From positions 1 through 64,000 of the forward strand of contig NZ_LZMH01000046.1 of NCBI RefSeq assembly GCF_001673635.1: a DNA stretch of 64,000 nt. The letters run 5' to 3'. The notes beneath the pieces were generated by a model. That model ran no database searches. It was given only the letters and a program-made list of their open reading frames with translations, and had not been told where the DNA came from. Position numbers and translations under genes: made by a program. Below are positions 24,823 to 38,764 of this stretch, one piece after another (position 1 is the stretch's first letter; every line of letters begins with the position of its first letter). This DNA is from Mycobacterium asiaticum. Its GTDB lineage: Bacteria; Actinomycetota; Actinomycetes; Mycobacteriales; Mycobacteriaceae.

Positions 24823-27800
24823 GTGTTCGTCACCGACGGCAGGGTCATCTACAGCGCATCGGACCTCGCGTCCGCAGCGCGGTGCGAATACGCCCTGCTG
24901 CGAGGCTTCGATGCCAAGCTGGGTTGGGGCCCCGCGGCGCCCACCGATGATGAAATGCTCGTTCGCACTGCGGCTCTCGGCGATGCACACGAACGCCGCC
25001 GGCTTGACCGGCTGCGCGCGCAGTTCGGCGGTGAGGTCGTGGTCATCGGCCGGCCCGCCTTCACGCCTGCCGGGCTGACGGCCGCCGCGGCGGCCACTCG
25101 GCGGGCCATCGCGGACGGCGCCCCGGTGGTGTACCAGGCGGCGATGTTCGACGGCCGGTTCGTGGGTTTCGCCGACTTCCTGGTCCGCGACGCCGATCGA
25201 TACCGGGTCACCGACACAAAGCTGGCCCGCTCGGCCAAGGTCACCGCGCTGTTGCAGCTGGCAGCCTACGGTGACGCGCTGACCGCGGCGGGCGTGCCGA
25301 TCGCCGGCGATGCCGAGCTGGAACTCGGTGACGGCAGGGTGGTGCGCTACCGGCTGGACGAGCTGATCCCGGTCTACCGGTCCCAACGGGCTCGGCTGGA
25401 ACTGCTGCTCGACGAGCACTATGCGGCAGGGCGCGCGGTGCGTTGGGACGACGAGAGGGTGCAGGCCTGTTTCCGTTGTCCACTGTGCGTGGAGCAGGTG
25501 CGGGCGGCCGACGATCTACTACTCGTCGCCGGCATGCGAGTCACCCAGCGGGAGAAGCTGATCGAGGCCGGTATCGGCACGGTCCGGGAGCTCGCCGAGC
25601 ACACCGGCACCGTACAGACCATGTCGGCCAGCGCATTCGGAAAGCTATCCGCACAGGCCAAGTTGCAAATGCTGCAGCGGGCCACCGGTAGGCCGCAGTT
25701 CGAGGTCGTCGACCCGCAACCGCTGGCCCTGCTGCCCGAGCCGAACCCGGGTGACCTGTTCTTCGACTTCGAGGGTGACCCGCTGTGGACCGCAGATGGC
25801 CGGCAATGGGGACTGGAATATCTATTCGGTGTGCTGGAGGCCGGACCGTCCGGAGCCTTCCGCCCGCTGTGGGCCCACAACCGCAATGACGAACGCGCCG
25901 CCCTCACCCAATTCCTGGCGCTGGTCGCCAAGCGCCGCCGCCGCTATCCCGACATGCACATCTACCACTACGCGCCTTACGAGAAGACTGCGCTACTGCG
26001 GCTGGCCGGACGCTACGGCGTCGGTGAAGACGAGGTGGACGACCTGCTCCGCAACGGTGTCCTGGTTGACCTTTATCCGTTGGTACGCAGGAGCGTTCGA
26101 GTAGGTGCGGAATCCTTCAGCCTCAAGGCGCTGGAGCCTCTGTATATGGGCGACCAACTGCGCTCCGGTGATGTCACCACCGCCACCGACTCGATCACGT
26201 CCTACGCACGGTACTGCGAACTGCTGGCCGAGGACCGCGCCGACGAGGCGACCACCGTCCTCAAAGAGATCGCCGAATACAACCACTACGACTGCCTGTC
26301 GACCCGCAAGCTGCGGGACTGGCTCGTCATCCGCGCCTTCGAATCCGGCGTTACGCCGCTGAGCGTGCAACCGGTTCCAAAGCAGGACACCATCAAGGAC
26401 CAGGACCAGCTCGCATCGTCGTTGCGAAAGTTCACCGGCGACGCGGCCGTCGATGACCGCACTCCCGAGCAGATGGCGGTAGCGCTGGTCGCCGCCGCCC
26501 GCGGCTATCACCAACGCGAAGACAAGCCGTTCTGGTGGTCACATTTCGACCGGTTGAACTACCCCGTGGACGAGTGGTCGGACAACACCGATGTTTTCGT
26601 CGGCGAGGCGGCCGTCGACGTCGACTGGCACACGCCCCCGCGGGCCCGCAAGCCGCAGCGGCGGGTGCGTCTGACCGGCGAGCTGGCGCGCGGCGACCTC
26701 AACAGGCATGTGTACGCGCTGTACGAGCCGCCCGCTCCGCCGTCCATGACCGACGATCCCGAGCGCCGGGCGGCAGCGCACGCCGATGTCATCGAAGTCG
26801 ACGACCCGAGTTCACCCAGCCAAGCCGTCATCATCGAACGAGCGGGCAAGGACGGCAACACTTTTGACCAGTTGCCTTTTGCGCTCACCCCCGGCGCGCC
26901 GGTACCGACGAAGCCGTTGCGGGCATCGATCGAAACGACGGCGCAAGCCGTGGCCGCCGAGTTGCCCCGACTGCCGCGCGCCGCCCTGATCGACCTGCTG
27001 CTGCGCCACGCCCCACGCACCCGCCACGGGGCACTGCTGCCGCGCAGCACCGACACCGTCGCGGACATCACTGCGGCAACGCTCAGCCTGGACTCGTCCT
27101 ACCTGGCGGTGCACGGACCACCCGGCACCGGCAAGACGCACACCGCCGCCCGAGTGATCAACCGACTGGTCACCGCCCATTGCTGGCGTGTCGGTGTGGT
27201 CGCGCAGTCACACGCGGTGGTGGAGAACGTTTTGGGCTGCGTGATCGAGGCCGGCCTGGACCCAGCGGTGGTCGCCAAAAAGGGCGGCGATCGGGCCACT
27301 GTGCGTTGGCAGCAGATCGACCATACCGCCTACCCGGCCTTCATCGCCGACCATGCGGGCTGCGTAATCGGCGGCACCGCTTGGGATTTCGCCAACGGCA
27401 CCCGGGTACCACCGGGCAGCCTGGACCTGCTGGTGATCGACGAAGCGGGCCAGTTCTGTCTGGCCAACACCATTGCGGTGGCGCCCGCCGCGCGCAATCT
27501 GTTGTTGCTGGGTGACCCGCAGCAGTTGCCTCAGGTCAGCCAGGGCACCCACCCCGAACCGGTCGACATCTCCGCCCTGGAATGGTTGGTCGACGGTCAG
27601 CGCACGCTGCCCGACGAACGCGGGTACTTCCTGGACCGCTCCTACCGGATGCATCCCGACGTGTGCGCCGCGGTCTCGGCGCTGTCGTATGAGGGCAGGT
27701 TGCATTCCCACACCGCCCAGACCGCGGCCCGCCACCTGGCCGGGTACCGAGCTGGGGTGCAAGTGCTTTCGGTTCGCCACCAGGCGAATTCGATCGAGAG

Positions 27801-28224
27801 CCCCGAAGAGGCGGCGGCCATCGCGGTCGAGATCGAGCGGATTCTCGACCGCCCGTGGACCGACGAGAACGGCACCCGGCCGCTGAAAACATCGGACGTC
27901 ATGGTGCTGGCGCCCTACAACGCACAGGTGAAACGGATCCGAGACCAGCTGTCCTCGGCCCACCTGCACGGCGTCCGCGTCGGCACCGTCGACAAGTTCC
28001 AGGGTGGACAGGCACCGGTGGTGTTCATCTCCATGACGGCTTCGTCGATCGAGGATGTACCGCGCGGAATCTCATTCCTGCTCAACCGAAATCGGCTCAA
28101 TGTCGCGATCAGCCGGGCACAGTATGCGGCGGTGATCGTGCGATCGGAAGTGCTGACTCAATATTTGCCCGCTACCCCGGCGGGGCTGGTCGACCTGGGC
28201 GCGTTCCTTGCGCTTACCGAGTAA
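24823..28224 (+). CDS. TM0106-type RecB-like nuclease fused to RNase H-like exonuclease and SF1 helicase (Rv1251c-like)
   Basis: 1133 residues with three catalytic modules. First, a RecB-like nuclease (about 1-290) with GFADFLVRD, RVTDTKLA and the QLAAY helix. Second, a DEDD-type RNase H-like exonuclease (about 300-520) with LFFDFEGDPL, MHIYHYAPYEKTAL and YNHYDCLSTRKLRDW. Third, an Upf1/Dna2-like SF1 helicase (about 720-1133): GPPGTGKT (Walker A), VIDEAGQF (Walker B), LLGDPQQLPQV, DKFQGGQAPVVF and LNVAISRAQ. It resembles Rv1251c in length and order. Cysteines in ACFRCPLCVEQV may form part of a metal cluster. Likely a DNA or RNA repair/processing enzyme; substrate unknown. Confidence 0.9.
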   Translation: MFVTDGRVIYSASDLASAARCEYALLRGFDAKLGWGPAAPTDDEMLVRTAALGDAHERRRLDRLRAQFGGEVVVIGRPAFTPAGLTAAAAATRRAIADGAPVVYQAAMFDGRFVGFADFLVRDADRYRVTDTKLARSAKVTALLQLAAYGDALTAAGVPIAGDAELELGDGRVVRYRLDELIPVYRSQRARLELLLDEHYAAGRAVRWDDERVQACFRCPLCVEQVRAADDLLLVAGMRVTQREKLIEAGIGTVRELAEHTGTVQTMSASAFGKLSAQAKLQMLQRATGRPQFEVVDPQPLALLPEPNPGDLFFDFEGDPLWTADGRQWGLEYLFGVLEAGPSGAFRPLWAHNRNDERAALTQFLALVAKRRRRYPDMHIYHYAPYEKTALLRLAGRYGVGEDEVDDLLRNGVLVDLYPLVRRSVRVGAESFSLKALEPLYMGDQLRSGDVTTATDSITSYARYCELLAEDRADEATTVLKEIAEYNHYDCLSTRKLRDWLVIRAFESGVTPLSVQPVPKQDTIKDQDQLASSLRKFTGDAAVDDRTPEQMAVALVAAARGYHQREDKPFWWSHFDRLNYPVDEWSDNTDVFVGEAAVDVDWHTPPRARKPQRRVRLTGELARGDLNRHVYALYEPPAPPSMTDDPERRAAAHADVIEVDDPSSPSQAVIIERAGKDGNTFDQLPFALTPGAPVPTKPLRASIETTAQAVAAELPRLPRAALIDLLLRHAPRTRHGALLPRSTDTVADITAATLSLDSSYLAVHGPPGTGKTHTAARVINRLVTAHCWRVGVVAQSHAVVENVLGCVIEAGLDPAVVAKKGGDRATVRWQQIDHTAYPAFIADHAGCVIGGTAWDFANGTRVPPGSLDLLVIDEAGQFCLANTIAVAPAARNLLLLGDPQQLPQVSQGTHPEPVDISALEWLVDGQRTLPDERGYFLDRSYRMHPDVCAAVSALSYEGRLHSHTAQTAARHLAGYRAGVQVLSVRHQANSIESPEEAAAIAVEIERILDRPWTDENGTRPLKTSDVMVLAPYNAQVKRIRDQLSSAHLHGVRVGTVDKFQGGQAPVVFISMTASSIEDVPRGISFLLNRNRLNVAISRAQYAAVIVRSEVLTQYLPATPAGLVDLGAFLALTE

Positions 28225-28232
28225 GGGCGACG

Positions 28233-30032
28233 TCAGCCCGACCAGTGCCAGCCGTCGGAATCGTCGGGATCCGGCTGCCCGTGGTAACCCCCGACCGGGC
28301 GATACCGCGGCTCGTCATGCAAGTGCGAGCCGTTGTGGGCCGGCCTGACCGGATCAGACAGCGCGGTGCGCCCGGTCGCCACGGGGGCGGCGACGCGCGC
28401 GTAGCGGACCCGCGTCACCACGGGGTCGTCGTCCGCGCCGTCGGGCAGCGAAGGACCGGCGACCGGGTCGCGCTCCAGGATGTATTCGACGTATTCGTCG
28501 TCGTCGTAGCCGTCGTCCGGGTCCGCACCAAGCGCGTAGCCGGCCAGGTTGTCCGCGGATCCCTTCGCGCCGACCAAGAACAGCGCGGCGACGATCCCGA
28601 ACAGCGCGATGAACGCCGGCAGCAGCATCGACTGAGCCATCGCGGCCGAGAACGGCTCGCGCAGGAACTCCGGCAGCTGCAGGCCCGCGTCCTCACTTGC
28701 CGAGGTGGCTGAGGTGGCCGCGCCGAGCGGCATCTCGGCGCTGATGCACGCCGTCATGAAGGCGGCCATGCCGGCGCTGCCGAGCACCGCGCCTAGCTGC
28801 CGGGTGGCGTTGTAGACCCCCGACCCCGCGCCGGCCTGCTCCGGTGGCAGGTTGCGCGTCGCGGTGGCGGCCAGCGGCGACCAAACGAAGGCCATGCCCA
28901 CACCCAGCGTGATGAACGGCAGCACCAGCCGCCAGACCGGCGTGCCGGGCTCCAATTCGAACGACAGCCAAGTCATCGAGACCGCCAGCGCCGAGAACCC
29001 GAAACCCAGCACCGGCACCGGGTGGGTCTTGTCGATTATCAAGCCGACCAGGGGCGCAAGCAGACCGCTGCTGATCGCCACCGGCGCCAACAGCAGCGCC
29101 GAACGGGTGGGCGACAGCCCGCACACCGACTGGGCGTAGAAGGTCAGCGGCAGCATCATCGCCGTCGACGCGAACGAGATGATGCCAACCCCGATGTTGC
29201 ACAGGCTGAAATCCCGGTCGCGGAACATGTTGAGCGGGACCAGCGGTGCCCGGTGGTTGACCGCCTGCCAGTAGATGAACACCGACATGAAGCCGGCGCC
29301 GGCGACGAGCACCGCCCAGATCCACGGCGCCCAGTCGGCCGACTGACCTTCCTGCAGGCCGAACACGAGCAGGAACATGCCCGCCCCCGACAGGGCGACG
29401 CCGATCAGATCGAACCGCTGGGTGCGCACCGGCAGTTCCGGGACAAGCCAGATCGCCAACGCCAACGCGAGGACGCCGACCGGCACGTTGACGAAGAAGA
29501 TCCACTGCCAGCCCAGGCTGTCCACCAGCAACCCACCGGCCAACGGCCCGACCAGGCTGGCGACGCCCGCGGTGGCGCCCCACATGCTCATTGCCGACCC
29601 CCGGCGCTGGGCCGGGAAGATCCGGGTGATCGTCGACAAAGTCTGGGGGGTAAGGACTCCCGCGCCGATGCCCTGCACCACCCGTGCCGCGATCAGCATG
29701 CCCGCGCTGCCCGACAGCCCGCACCACACCGACGCGAGGGTGAAGACCACCAGCCCGATCAGGTACAGGTTCTTCGGGCCGAACCGGTCACCCAGCCGCC
29801 CGGCGATTAGCAGTACCACCGCGTACCCCAGTAGATAGGCGCTGGTCACCCAGACCACGGTGCTGTAATCGATCCGCAGCGCGGTCATGATCGTCGGATT
29901 GGCAACGGCGACGATGGTCGAGTCGAGCATGATCATGAAGAAGCCGAGCATCATCGCCCAGAGCGCGGCCCACGGCTTCCCGGCAAGGCCGTCACCGGCC
30001 GCCCGACTGCTCATGTACCGCACCGCACGCAT
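28233..30032 (-). CDS. MFS drug exporter, DHA2 type (Rv1250-like)
   Basis: 599 residues, about 14 membrane helices and a cytoplasmic acidic tail of about 90 residues ([15 protein letters not shown] and onward). Motif D1 is [16 protein letters not shown], motif [16 protein letters not shown], motif [17 protein letters not shown]. Same position as Rv1250 in H37Rv. ATG 30032 is preferred because GGGA lies five bases upstream; ATG 30014 (MSSRAAGDG) is the alternative. The 3' end is eight bases from the convergent helicase gene. Substrate unknown; the tail could be a protein-interaction region. Confidence 0.88.
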   Translation of the reverse strand: MRAVRYMSSRAAGDGLAGKPWAALWAMMLGFFMIMLDSTIVAVANPTIMTALRIDYSTVVWVTSAYLLGYAVVLLIAGRLGDRFGPKNLYLIGLVVFTLASVWCGLSGSAGMLIAARVVQGIGAGVLTPQTLSTITRIFPAQRRGSAMSMWGATAGVASLVGPLAGGLLVDSLGWQWIFFVNVPVGVLALALAIWLVPELPVRTQRFDLIGVALSGAGMFLLVFGLQEGQSADWAPWIWAVLVAGAGFMSVFIYWQAVNHRAPLVPLNMFRDRDFSLCNIGVGIISFASTAMMLPLTFYAQSVCGLSPTRSALLLAPVAISSGLLAPLVGLIIDKTHPVPVLGFGFSALAVSMTWLSFELEPGTPVWRLVLPFITLGVGMAFVWSPLAATATRNLPPEQAGAGSGVYNATRQLGAVLGSAGMAAFMTACISAEMPLGAATSATSASEDAGLQLPEFLREPFSAAMAQSMLLPAFIALFGIVAALFLVGAKGSADNLAGYALGADPDDGYDDDEYVEYILERDPVAGPSLPDGADDDPVVTRVRYARVAAPVATGRTALSDPVRPAHNGSHLHDEPRYRPVGGYHGQPDPDDSDGWHWSG

Positions 30033-30174
30033 TATTCCCGTTTGCTGATCGGCCGCGCTCTTCGGCCGCACGGAAAGCGCCGTCGCAGCCGGTTTGGGGG
30101 AAGGCCTTCGGGCCGGCACGAATTTTGCTGGACGCGCGTTAGCCTGAAGAGAAGCCATCCCCAAGAGAGGCACC

Positions 30175-30930
30175 ATGAGCGCTCGACGAAACAAGTCGCT
30201 ACCCGACTCGCAGGAGGCCGGCGGCAACGGCAAGCCCAAACGGTCGACCCGGGCTCTGGCGCAGGTCATCGAACGCAGTTCGCGCGTTCAGGGCCCGGCC
30301 GCCGAGGCCTATGTGGCGCGGTTGCGCCGCGCGCACCCCGCCGCCAGCCCGGCCGAGATCGTCGGCAAGCTGGAGAAGCGCTTCCTGCACGTGGTGACCG
30401 CCAGCGGCGCCGCGGTCGGCGCCACCGCGACGTTGCCCGGTATCGGCACGGTGGCCGCATTGTCCGCGGCCGCCGGTGAGACCGCGGTGTTCCTGGAAGC
30501 CACCGCGCTGTTCGTGTTGGCGTTGGCTTCGGTGTACGGCGTTCCCCTCGATCATCGGGAGCGGCGCCGCGCGCTGATCCTGGCGGTGCTGGTCGGGGAC
30601 AACAGCAAGACAGCGGTGGCCGAACTGATCGGCGGCGGGCGCACCACCGGCGGCTGGGTGTCGGAAAGCATGGCTTCGCTGCCGCTTCCCGCGGTCTCCA
30701 AGCTCAACACCCGGATGTTCAAGTACTTCGTCAAGCGCTTCGCCCTCAAGCGCGGGGCATTGATGTTCGGCAAGCTGATGCCGGCCGGCATTGGAGCGAT
30801 CATCGGCGCGATCGGAAACCGCATGGTCGGCAAGCGGCTGCTGCGCAACGCCCGATCCGCGTTCGGCCCGGCGCCGGCACGCTGGCCGGTCACCCTCCAC
30901 CTGCTGCCCAGCGTGCAGGACGCCAGCTAG
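30175..30930 (+). CDS. Rv1249c-like membrane-associated protein, EcsC-like
   Basis: 251 residues, function unknown. A basic N-terminus ([10 protein letters not shown], then [15 protein letters not shown]) leads to two small-residue-rich hydrophobic stretches ([20 protein letters not shown] and [20 protein letters not shown]), and a basic C-terminal part with a third Gly/Ile-rich stretch ([13 protein letters not shown]). The pattern resembles EcsC-type membrane-associated proteins. ATG 30175 has AGAGAGG upstream and a TAGCCT -10 at 30140-30145. Divergent from the Rv1250-like exporter with a 142-base gap; corresponds to Rv1249c by position. Confidence 0.8.
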   Translation: MSARRNKSLPDSQEAGGNGKPKRSTRALAQVIERSSRVQGPAAEAYVARLRRAHPAASPAEIVGKLEKRFLHVVTASGAAVGATATLPGIGTVAALSAAAGETAVFLEATALFVLALASVYGVPLDHRERRRALILAVLVGDNSKTAVAELIGGGRTTGGWVSESMASLPLPAVSKLNTRMFKYFVKRFALKRGALMFGKLMPAGIGAIIGAIGNRMVGKRLLRNARSAFGPAPARWPVTLHLLPSVQDAS

Positions 30931-30962
30931 TTGGTCTTGCTGGCGAACGGCGGTCGAAGCGC

Positions 30963-30968
30963 TAGCCT
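30963..30968 (+). promoter_or_regulatory. Candidate -10 of kgd
   Basis: TAGCCT, predicting an 84-base leader before GTG 31059. The same hexamer stands before the Rv1249c-like gene (30140-30145) and the first SDR gene (34898-34903), and TAACCT before the second SDR (35800-35805). Confidence 0.35.
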
Positions 30969-31058
30969 TTATGGGTCCGAACTGACGGTGTGAGGCGCGC
31001 CCCGGTTTCGGGATTGCAGGACTCGAGACGAACAGAAGAATTGAGGCGAACAGCGGCC

Positions 31059-34781
<3,723 letters not shown>

Positions 34782-34935
34782 CGGTTGCAGCCCCGCCCCG
34801 TTCGCATCCGCGAGCGCGCGTGCCTGCACGGCGACGCGTTGGGTGGCCTGCAGCGGGCCCTCGTGCGGTGACCAGCCGGCGCCACCGGCGGTCCGGCTAG
34901 CCTCGATCACGATCGCAAGACAAGGGAGGGCTTTC

Positions 34936-35769
34936 ATGGAGGGTTTCGCCGGAAAGGTCGCGGTGATTACCGGCGCCGGATCAGGCATCGGTCGGGCGCT
35001 GGCCATCGAGCTGGGGCGCTCGGGCGCCAGCCTGGCCATCAGCGACGTCGACACCGAAGGGCTCAAAGAGACCGAGGAGAAGCTCAAGGCCATCGGCGCG
35101 CCGGTCAAGGCGGACCGGCTCGATGTCACCGAACGCGAGTCCTTCGTCGCCTACGCCGACGCGGTGAACCAGCACTTCGGCAAGGTGAACCAGATCTACA
35201 ACAACGCCGGCATCGCACACAGCGGCGACATCGAGCTCTGCCACTTCAAGGACATCGATCGGGTGATGGACGTCGACTGGGGTGGCGTGCTGAACGGGAC
35301 CAAGGCGTTCCTGCCGTACCTGATCGAGTCCGGCGACGGACACGTCATCAACATCTCCAGCGTCTTCGGCTTGTTCTCGGTGCCGGGACAGGCGGCGTAC
35401 AACGCTGCCAAGTTCGCCGTCCGCGGCTTCACCGAGGCCCTGCGGCAGGAAATGATCGCCGCCGGCCACCCGGTCGGCGTGACCACGGTGCACCCTGGCG
35501 GCATCAAGACGGCGATCGCGCGTAATGCCACCGCCGTCGAGGGCCTCGACGCGGCGGAGATGGCCAAAGCGTTCGACAAGAAAATGGCCCACACCAGCCC
35601 CGAACGAGCCGCTCAGATCATCCTGGGCGCGGTGCGTAAGAACAAGGCCCGGGTGCTGGTCGGAGCCGACGCCAAGGTCTTGGACATCGCGGTTCGGTTG
35701 ACGGGTTCCGGATACCAACGGGTGCTCGTGCCCGCGCTCACGCGCTTGCTACCGCCCTCACAGCGCTGA
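34936..35769 (+). CDS. Short-chain dehydrogenase/reductase, tandem copy 1 (Rv1245c-like)
   Basis: 277 residues, NAD(P)-dependent SDR. Cofactor site TGAGSGIGRALA, NNAG at about 90, catalytic Ser in NISSVFG, YxxxK as YNAAK. It is the ClassI SDR type with a C-terminal helical cap. ATG 34936 has GGGAGGG nine bases upstream, and TAGCCT (34898-34903) is a likely -10. Very similar to the next gene along its whole length (same MEGFAGKVAV start, same VHPGGIKTAIARNAT). In H37Rv a single Rv1245c is recalled after kgd, with relBE between; relBE is missing here. Substrate unknown. Confidence 0.9.
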   Translation: MEGFAGKVAVITGAGSGIGRALAIELGRSGASLAISDVDTEGLKETEEKLKAIGAPVKADRLDVTERESFVAYADAVNQHFGKVNQIYNNAGIAHSGDIELCHFKDIDRVMDVDWGGVLNGTKAFLPYLIESGDGHVINISSVFGLFSVPGQAAYNAAKFAVRGFTEALRQEMIAAGHPVGVTTVHPGGIKTAIARNATAVEGLDAAEMAKAFDKKMAHTSPERAAQIILGAVRKNKARVLVGADAKVLDIAVRLTGSGYQRVLVPALTRLLPPSQR

Positions 35770-35838
35770 GGCGCCGTAAATGAGACCACCGGTACCGGTT
35801 AACCTCTCTATCGAGGCAACACGAGGGAGAAGGTGGTC

Positions 35839-36669
35839 ATGGAGGGGTTCGCCGGCAAGGTAGCCGTCGTCACCGGGGCAGGTTCGGGCATCGGCCAGGC
35901 GCTCGCCCTTGAGTTAGGAAAGTCCGGTGCCAGCCTGGCGATCTGCGACATCGACCTCGAAGGTCTGGCCGAAACCGAACAGCAGCTCAGGGCGATCGGC
36001 GCACCGGTCAAGGCGGACCGGCTCGATGTGACCGAACGCGAACGCTTCCTGGCCTACGCCGACGAGGTGGCCGAGCACTTCGGCAAGGTCAACCAGATCT
36101 ACAACAATGCCGGCATCGGCCACACCGGTGACGTCGAAGTCGAACAATTCAAAGACATCGAGCGGGTGATGGACGTCGACTTCTGGGGCGTCGTCAACGG
36201 CACCAAAGCATTCCTGCCGCACCTGATCGCCTCCGGCGACGGGCACGTGATCAACATCTCCAGCGTGTTCGGATTGTTTTCTGTCCCAGGCTATTCCGCG
36301 TACAACTCGGCCAAGTTCGCCGTCCGCGGCTACACCGAGGCGCTGCGCCAGGAGATGCGGCTGCACGGCCACCCGGTCGGAGTGACCACGGTGCACCCGG
36401 GCGGCATCAAGACCGCGATCGCCCGCAACGCCACGGTGGCCGAAGGCCTGGACCGCGACGAGCTGGCCCAGCTGTTCGACAAGCGGCTGGCCAACACCAG
36501 CCCCAAGCGGGCCGCCAAGATCATCCTGCAGGCCGTGCGTAAGAACAACGCCAGAGTGCTGGTAGGCCCGGACGCCAAGGCGCTGGACCTGATGGTCCGG
36601 ATCGCCGGGTCTGGTTATCAGCGGATCACCGAGCTGTTCATGAGCCAGCTGGTGCGCAAGAACCACTGA
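35839..36669 (+). CDS. Short-chain dehydrogenase/reductase, tandem copy 2 (Rv1245c-like)
   Basis: 276 residues, the length of Rv1245c by memory, so this may be the orthologue and copy 1 the extra gene. TGAGSGIGQALA binds the cofactor; NNAG, NISSVFG and YNSAK complete the SDR active site. ATG 35839 follows GGGAGAAGG by five bases; GTG 35833 is in frame but too near the ribosome-binding site. TAACCT (35800-35805) is a candidate -10, so the copies can be expressed separately. Its TGA is three bases from the stop of the convergent lpqZ. Confidence 0.9.
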   Translation: MEGFAGKVAVVTGAGSGIGQALALELGKSGASLAICDIDLEGLAETEQQLRAIGAPVKADRLDVTERERFLAYADEVAEHFGKVNQIYNNAGIGHTGDVEVEQFKDIERVMDVDFWGVVNGTKAFLPHLIASGDGHVINISSVFGLFSVPGYSAYNSAKFAVRGYTEALRQEMRLHGHPVGVTTVHPGGIKTAIARNATVAEGLDRDELAQLFDKRLANTSPKRAAKIILQAVRKNNARVLVGPDAKALDLMVRIAGSGYQRITELFMSQLVRKNH

Positions 36670-36672
36670 CCT

Positions 36673-37521
36673 TCAACGCCCCAGTGGGTGCTCCGCCAGC
36701 CAGCCGTCGGCCACCACCTGCGGGGCGGCGCCCTCGCCCACCTTGCGGCGCATGTTCGCCAGCGTGGCGGTGTCGAGCACCCCGGCGACCTCGTTGATCG
36801 CCAGCAGCTGGCGGGTGCGCAACGCGTTGCGGCGATACAACGGCACCACGTTCTCGGCCTGAATGAGCGCGGATTTGCTGCTGTCGGCCAGCGCGATCAG
36901 GTCTGACGGTATGCCCGGGTCAGCGGTGGTGGCCCAGGCCGCCGTCACCTCGCCGGTCCTCAGTGCCGCGAATAGCGTTGCGTCATCCGGGAATTCGCGC
37001 GGCACCGGCATCCGGCAGGAACCCACCGTGGCGGGGGGCCGCCAACCCCGGACGATGCCCACGGTCAATCCGTCGCAATGCCCGGGCAACAGGCTCAGAT
37101 CGCTGCCACCCCAAGCCCCCGAGGTCGTCGGCGTCACCACCACCGTCGGTTTGTCCTCGGCGGCGGTCGCGTAGTCGCCGGCGGCCACGCCCTCGGGAAG
37201 CGCCGCGTTCATCGCCTGGTACACCTCTTTGTCGGACAACGCCGTCGCGCCGGGCTGCAGGCTGCGCAGCGTCGTGCCGGTGTAGGCGGGGACGACCATG
37301 AAATCACCCGCGTCCAATTTCTTAATCGGGTTCTCGGCGGTGTCGGCCCGCGTGGGAAACCCGTACGACCGCAGGGCCGAAACATACACGGCCGCAAGCA
37401 GTCTCGCATCGGCGCCCGGAGTGGATCCGACCACCAACTCGGGCTGGCGGTCCGCCGACGAGCAACCGGCCAGCACCAGCACCGCGCTGAGCACCGCGGC
37501 GGCCAGCCTGCCGATGTTCAC
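36673..37521 (-). CDS. lpqZ: Lipoprotein LpqZ, substrate-binding-protein fold
   Basis: 282 residues. Signal peptide with lipobox LAGCSS, then an OpuAC-type periplasmic binding fold (VVGSTPGADARLLAAVY, FMVVPAYTGTTLRSL), as in glycine-betaine/osmolyte binding proteins. It lacks nearby ABC permease or ATPase genes, so it may serve a distant transporter. The GTG start at 37521 overlaps the TGA of the malic-enzyme gene (GTGA), so the two are coupled. Corresponds to Rv1244. Confidence 0.88.
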   Translation of the reverse strand: MNIGRLAAAVLSAVLVLAGCSSADRQPELVVGSTPGADARLLAAVYVSALRSYGFPTRADTAENPIKKLDAGDFMVVPAYTGTTLRSLQPGATALSDKEVYQAMNAALPEGVAAGDYATAAEDKPTVVVTPTTSGAWGGSDLSLLPGHCDGLTVGIVRGWRPPATVGSCRMPVPREFPDDATLFAALRTGEVTAAWATTADPGIPSDLIALADSSKSALIQAENVVPLYRRNALRTRQLLAINEVAGVLDTATLANMRRKVGEGAAPQVVADGWLAEHPLGR

Positions 37522-38723
37522 TCCCAGTCGGAGGATTCCGCGGCCAGCGCCACCGCCCTGGCGACCGCGACGCCGACGCGCCGGTCCAGTGGACTCGGTA
37601 CGATCCGGTCGATCGCCAGGTCGTCGCTGGCCACCGAGTAGATCGCCTCGGCGGCGGCCACCATCATCTTCTCGGTGATCCGGCGCGCCCCGACGTCCAG
37701 CGCACCCCGGAAAATCCCTGGGAACGCCAGCACATTGTTGATCTGGTTGGGGAAGTCGCTGCGACCGGTGGCCACCACCGCCGCATGCCTGGCCGCCACC
37801 TCGGGATGGATCTCCGGGTCCGGGTTGGACAGCGCGAACACGATGCCGCCGGGCGCCATGGTGGCGATCAACTCTTCGGGGACCACTCCCCCGGACACCC
37901 CGAGGAACACGTCCGCGCCGTCGAGCGCCTCGACCAGGCCGCCCGTGCGACGATCAGGGTTGGTGCGCCGCGCCAGGTCCATCTTGACGTTGTTCATGTC
38001 GTCCCGGCCGGTGTGCACGATGCCGCGGGAGTCAAGCACCGTGATGTCCGGAACACCCATCGCCAGAAGCAGTTTGGCGCACGCGACGCCGGCCGCACCG
38101 GCACCGGAGACCACCACCCGCAGCGAGGACATGTCCCGGCCGATCACCTTGGTGGCGCCCATCAGCGCCGCGAGCGCGACCACCGCCGTACCGTGCTGGT
38201 CGTCGTGCATCACCGGGCAGTCCAGCGCCTCGATGACCCGCCGCTCGATCTCGAAGCAACGCGGCGCCGAGATGTCCTCGAGGTTGACGGCGCCGAACGT
38301 CGGACGCAGCCGCACCAGCGTTTCGACGATTTCGTCGGGATCCTTGGTGTCCAGCACGATCGGAATTGCGTTCAGCCCGCCGTATTCCTTGAACAGCGCG
38401 CACTTGCCTTCCATCACCGGCAGCGACGCCGCCGGCCCGATGTCCCCGAGGCCGAGGACGGCGCTGCCGTCGCTGACGACCGCGACCAACCGGTTCGCCC
38501 AGGTGTAGCGGGCGGCCAGGGTGTGGTCGGCGGCGATCGCGCGGCTGACCTGGGCCACGCCCGGTGTGTAGGCGATGGACAACGAGTGCTGGGTGTCCAG
38601 CGGTGCCGTCGGGCCTACGGACAGCTTCCCGCCCACGTGCGCGTCGAAGATCTCCTCGTCGGTGATCACGACCTGCGCATTCGACTCACGGTCGCGCTCC
38701 GTTGCTTGAAGCATTTGTGACAC
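37518..38723 (-). CDS. NAD(P)-dependent malic enzyme (short bacterial type)
   Basis: 401 residues; oxidative decarboxylation of malate to pyruvate. SIAYTPGVAQVSRAI with the catalytic Tyr, VSDGSAVLGLGDIGP, MEGKCALFKEYGG with the catalytic Lys, NLEDISAPRCFEIERR and DDQHGTAVV form the malic-enzyme active site; VVSGAGAAGVACAKLL is the cofactor fold. It is the short form, unlike M. tuberculosis Mez (about 548 residues). GTG 38723 has TACCCT seven bases upstream (38736-38731), so its own leaderless promoter fits in the 41-base gap after mdh; ATG 38714 is the alternative. Not recalled at this H37Rv locus. Confidence 0.9.
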   Translation of the reverse strand: MSQMLQATERDRESNAQVVITDEEIFDAHVGGKLSVGPTAPLDTQHSLSIAYTPGVAQVSRAIAADHTLAARYTWANRLVAVVSDGSAVLGLGDIGPAASLPVMEGKCALFKEYGGLNAIPIVLDTKDPDEIVETLVRLRPTFGAVNLEDISAPRCFEIERRVIEALDCPVMHDDQHGTAVVALAALMGATKVIGRDMSSLRVVVSGAGAAGVACAKLLLAMGVPDITVLDSRGIVHTGRDDMNNVKMDLARRTNPDRRTGGLVEALDGADVFLGVSGGVVPEELIATMAPGGIVFALSNPDPEIHPEVAARHAAVVATGRSDFPNQINNVLAFPGIFRGALDVGARRITEKMMVAAAEAIYSVASDDLAIDRIVPSPLDRRVGVAVARAVALAAESSDWE

Positions 38724-38764
38724 GGCCCCCAGGGTACTGGCCGGTCCGAACTGCCCCTAATCTG

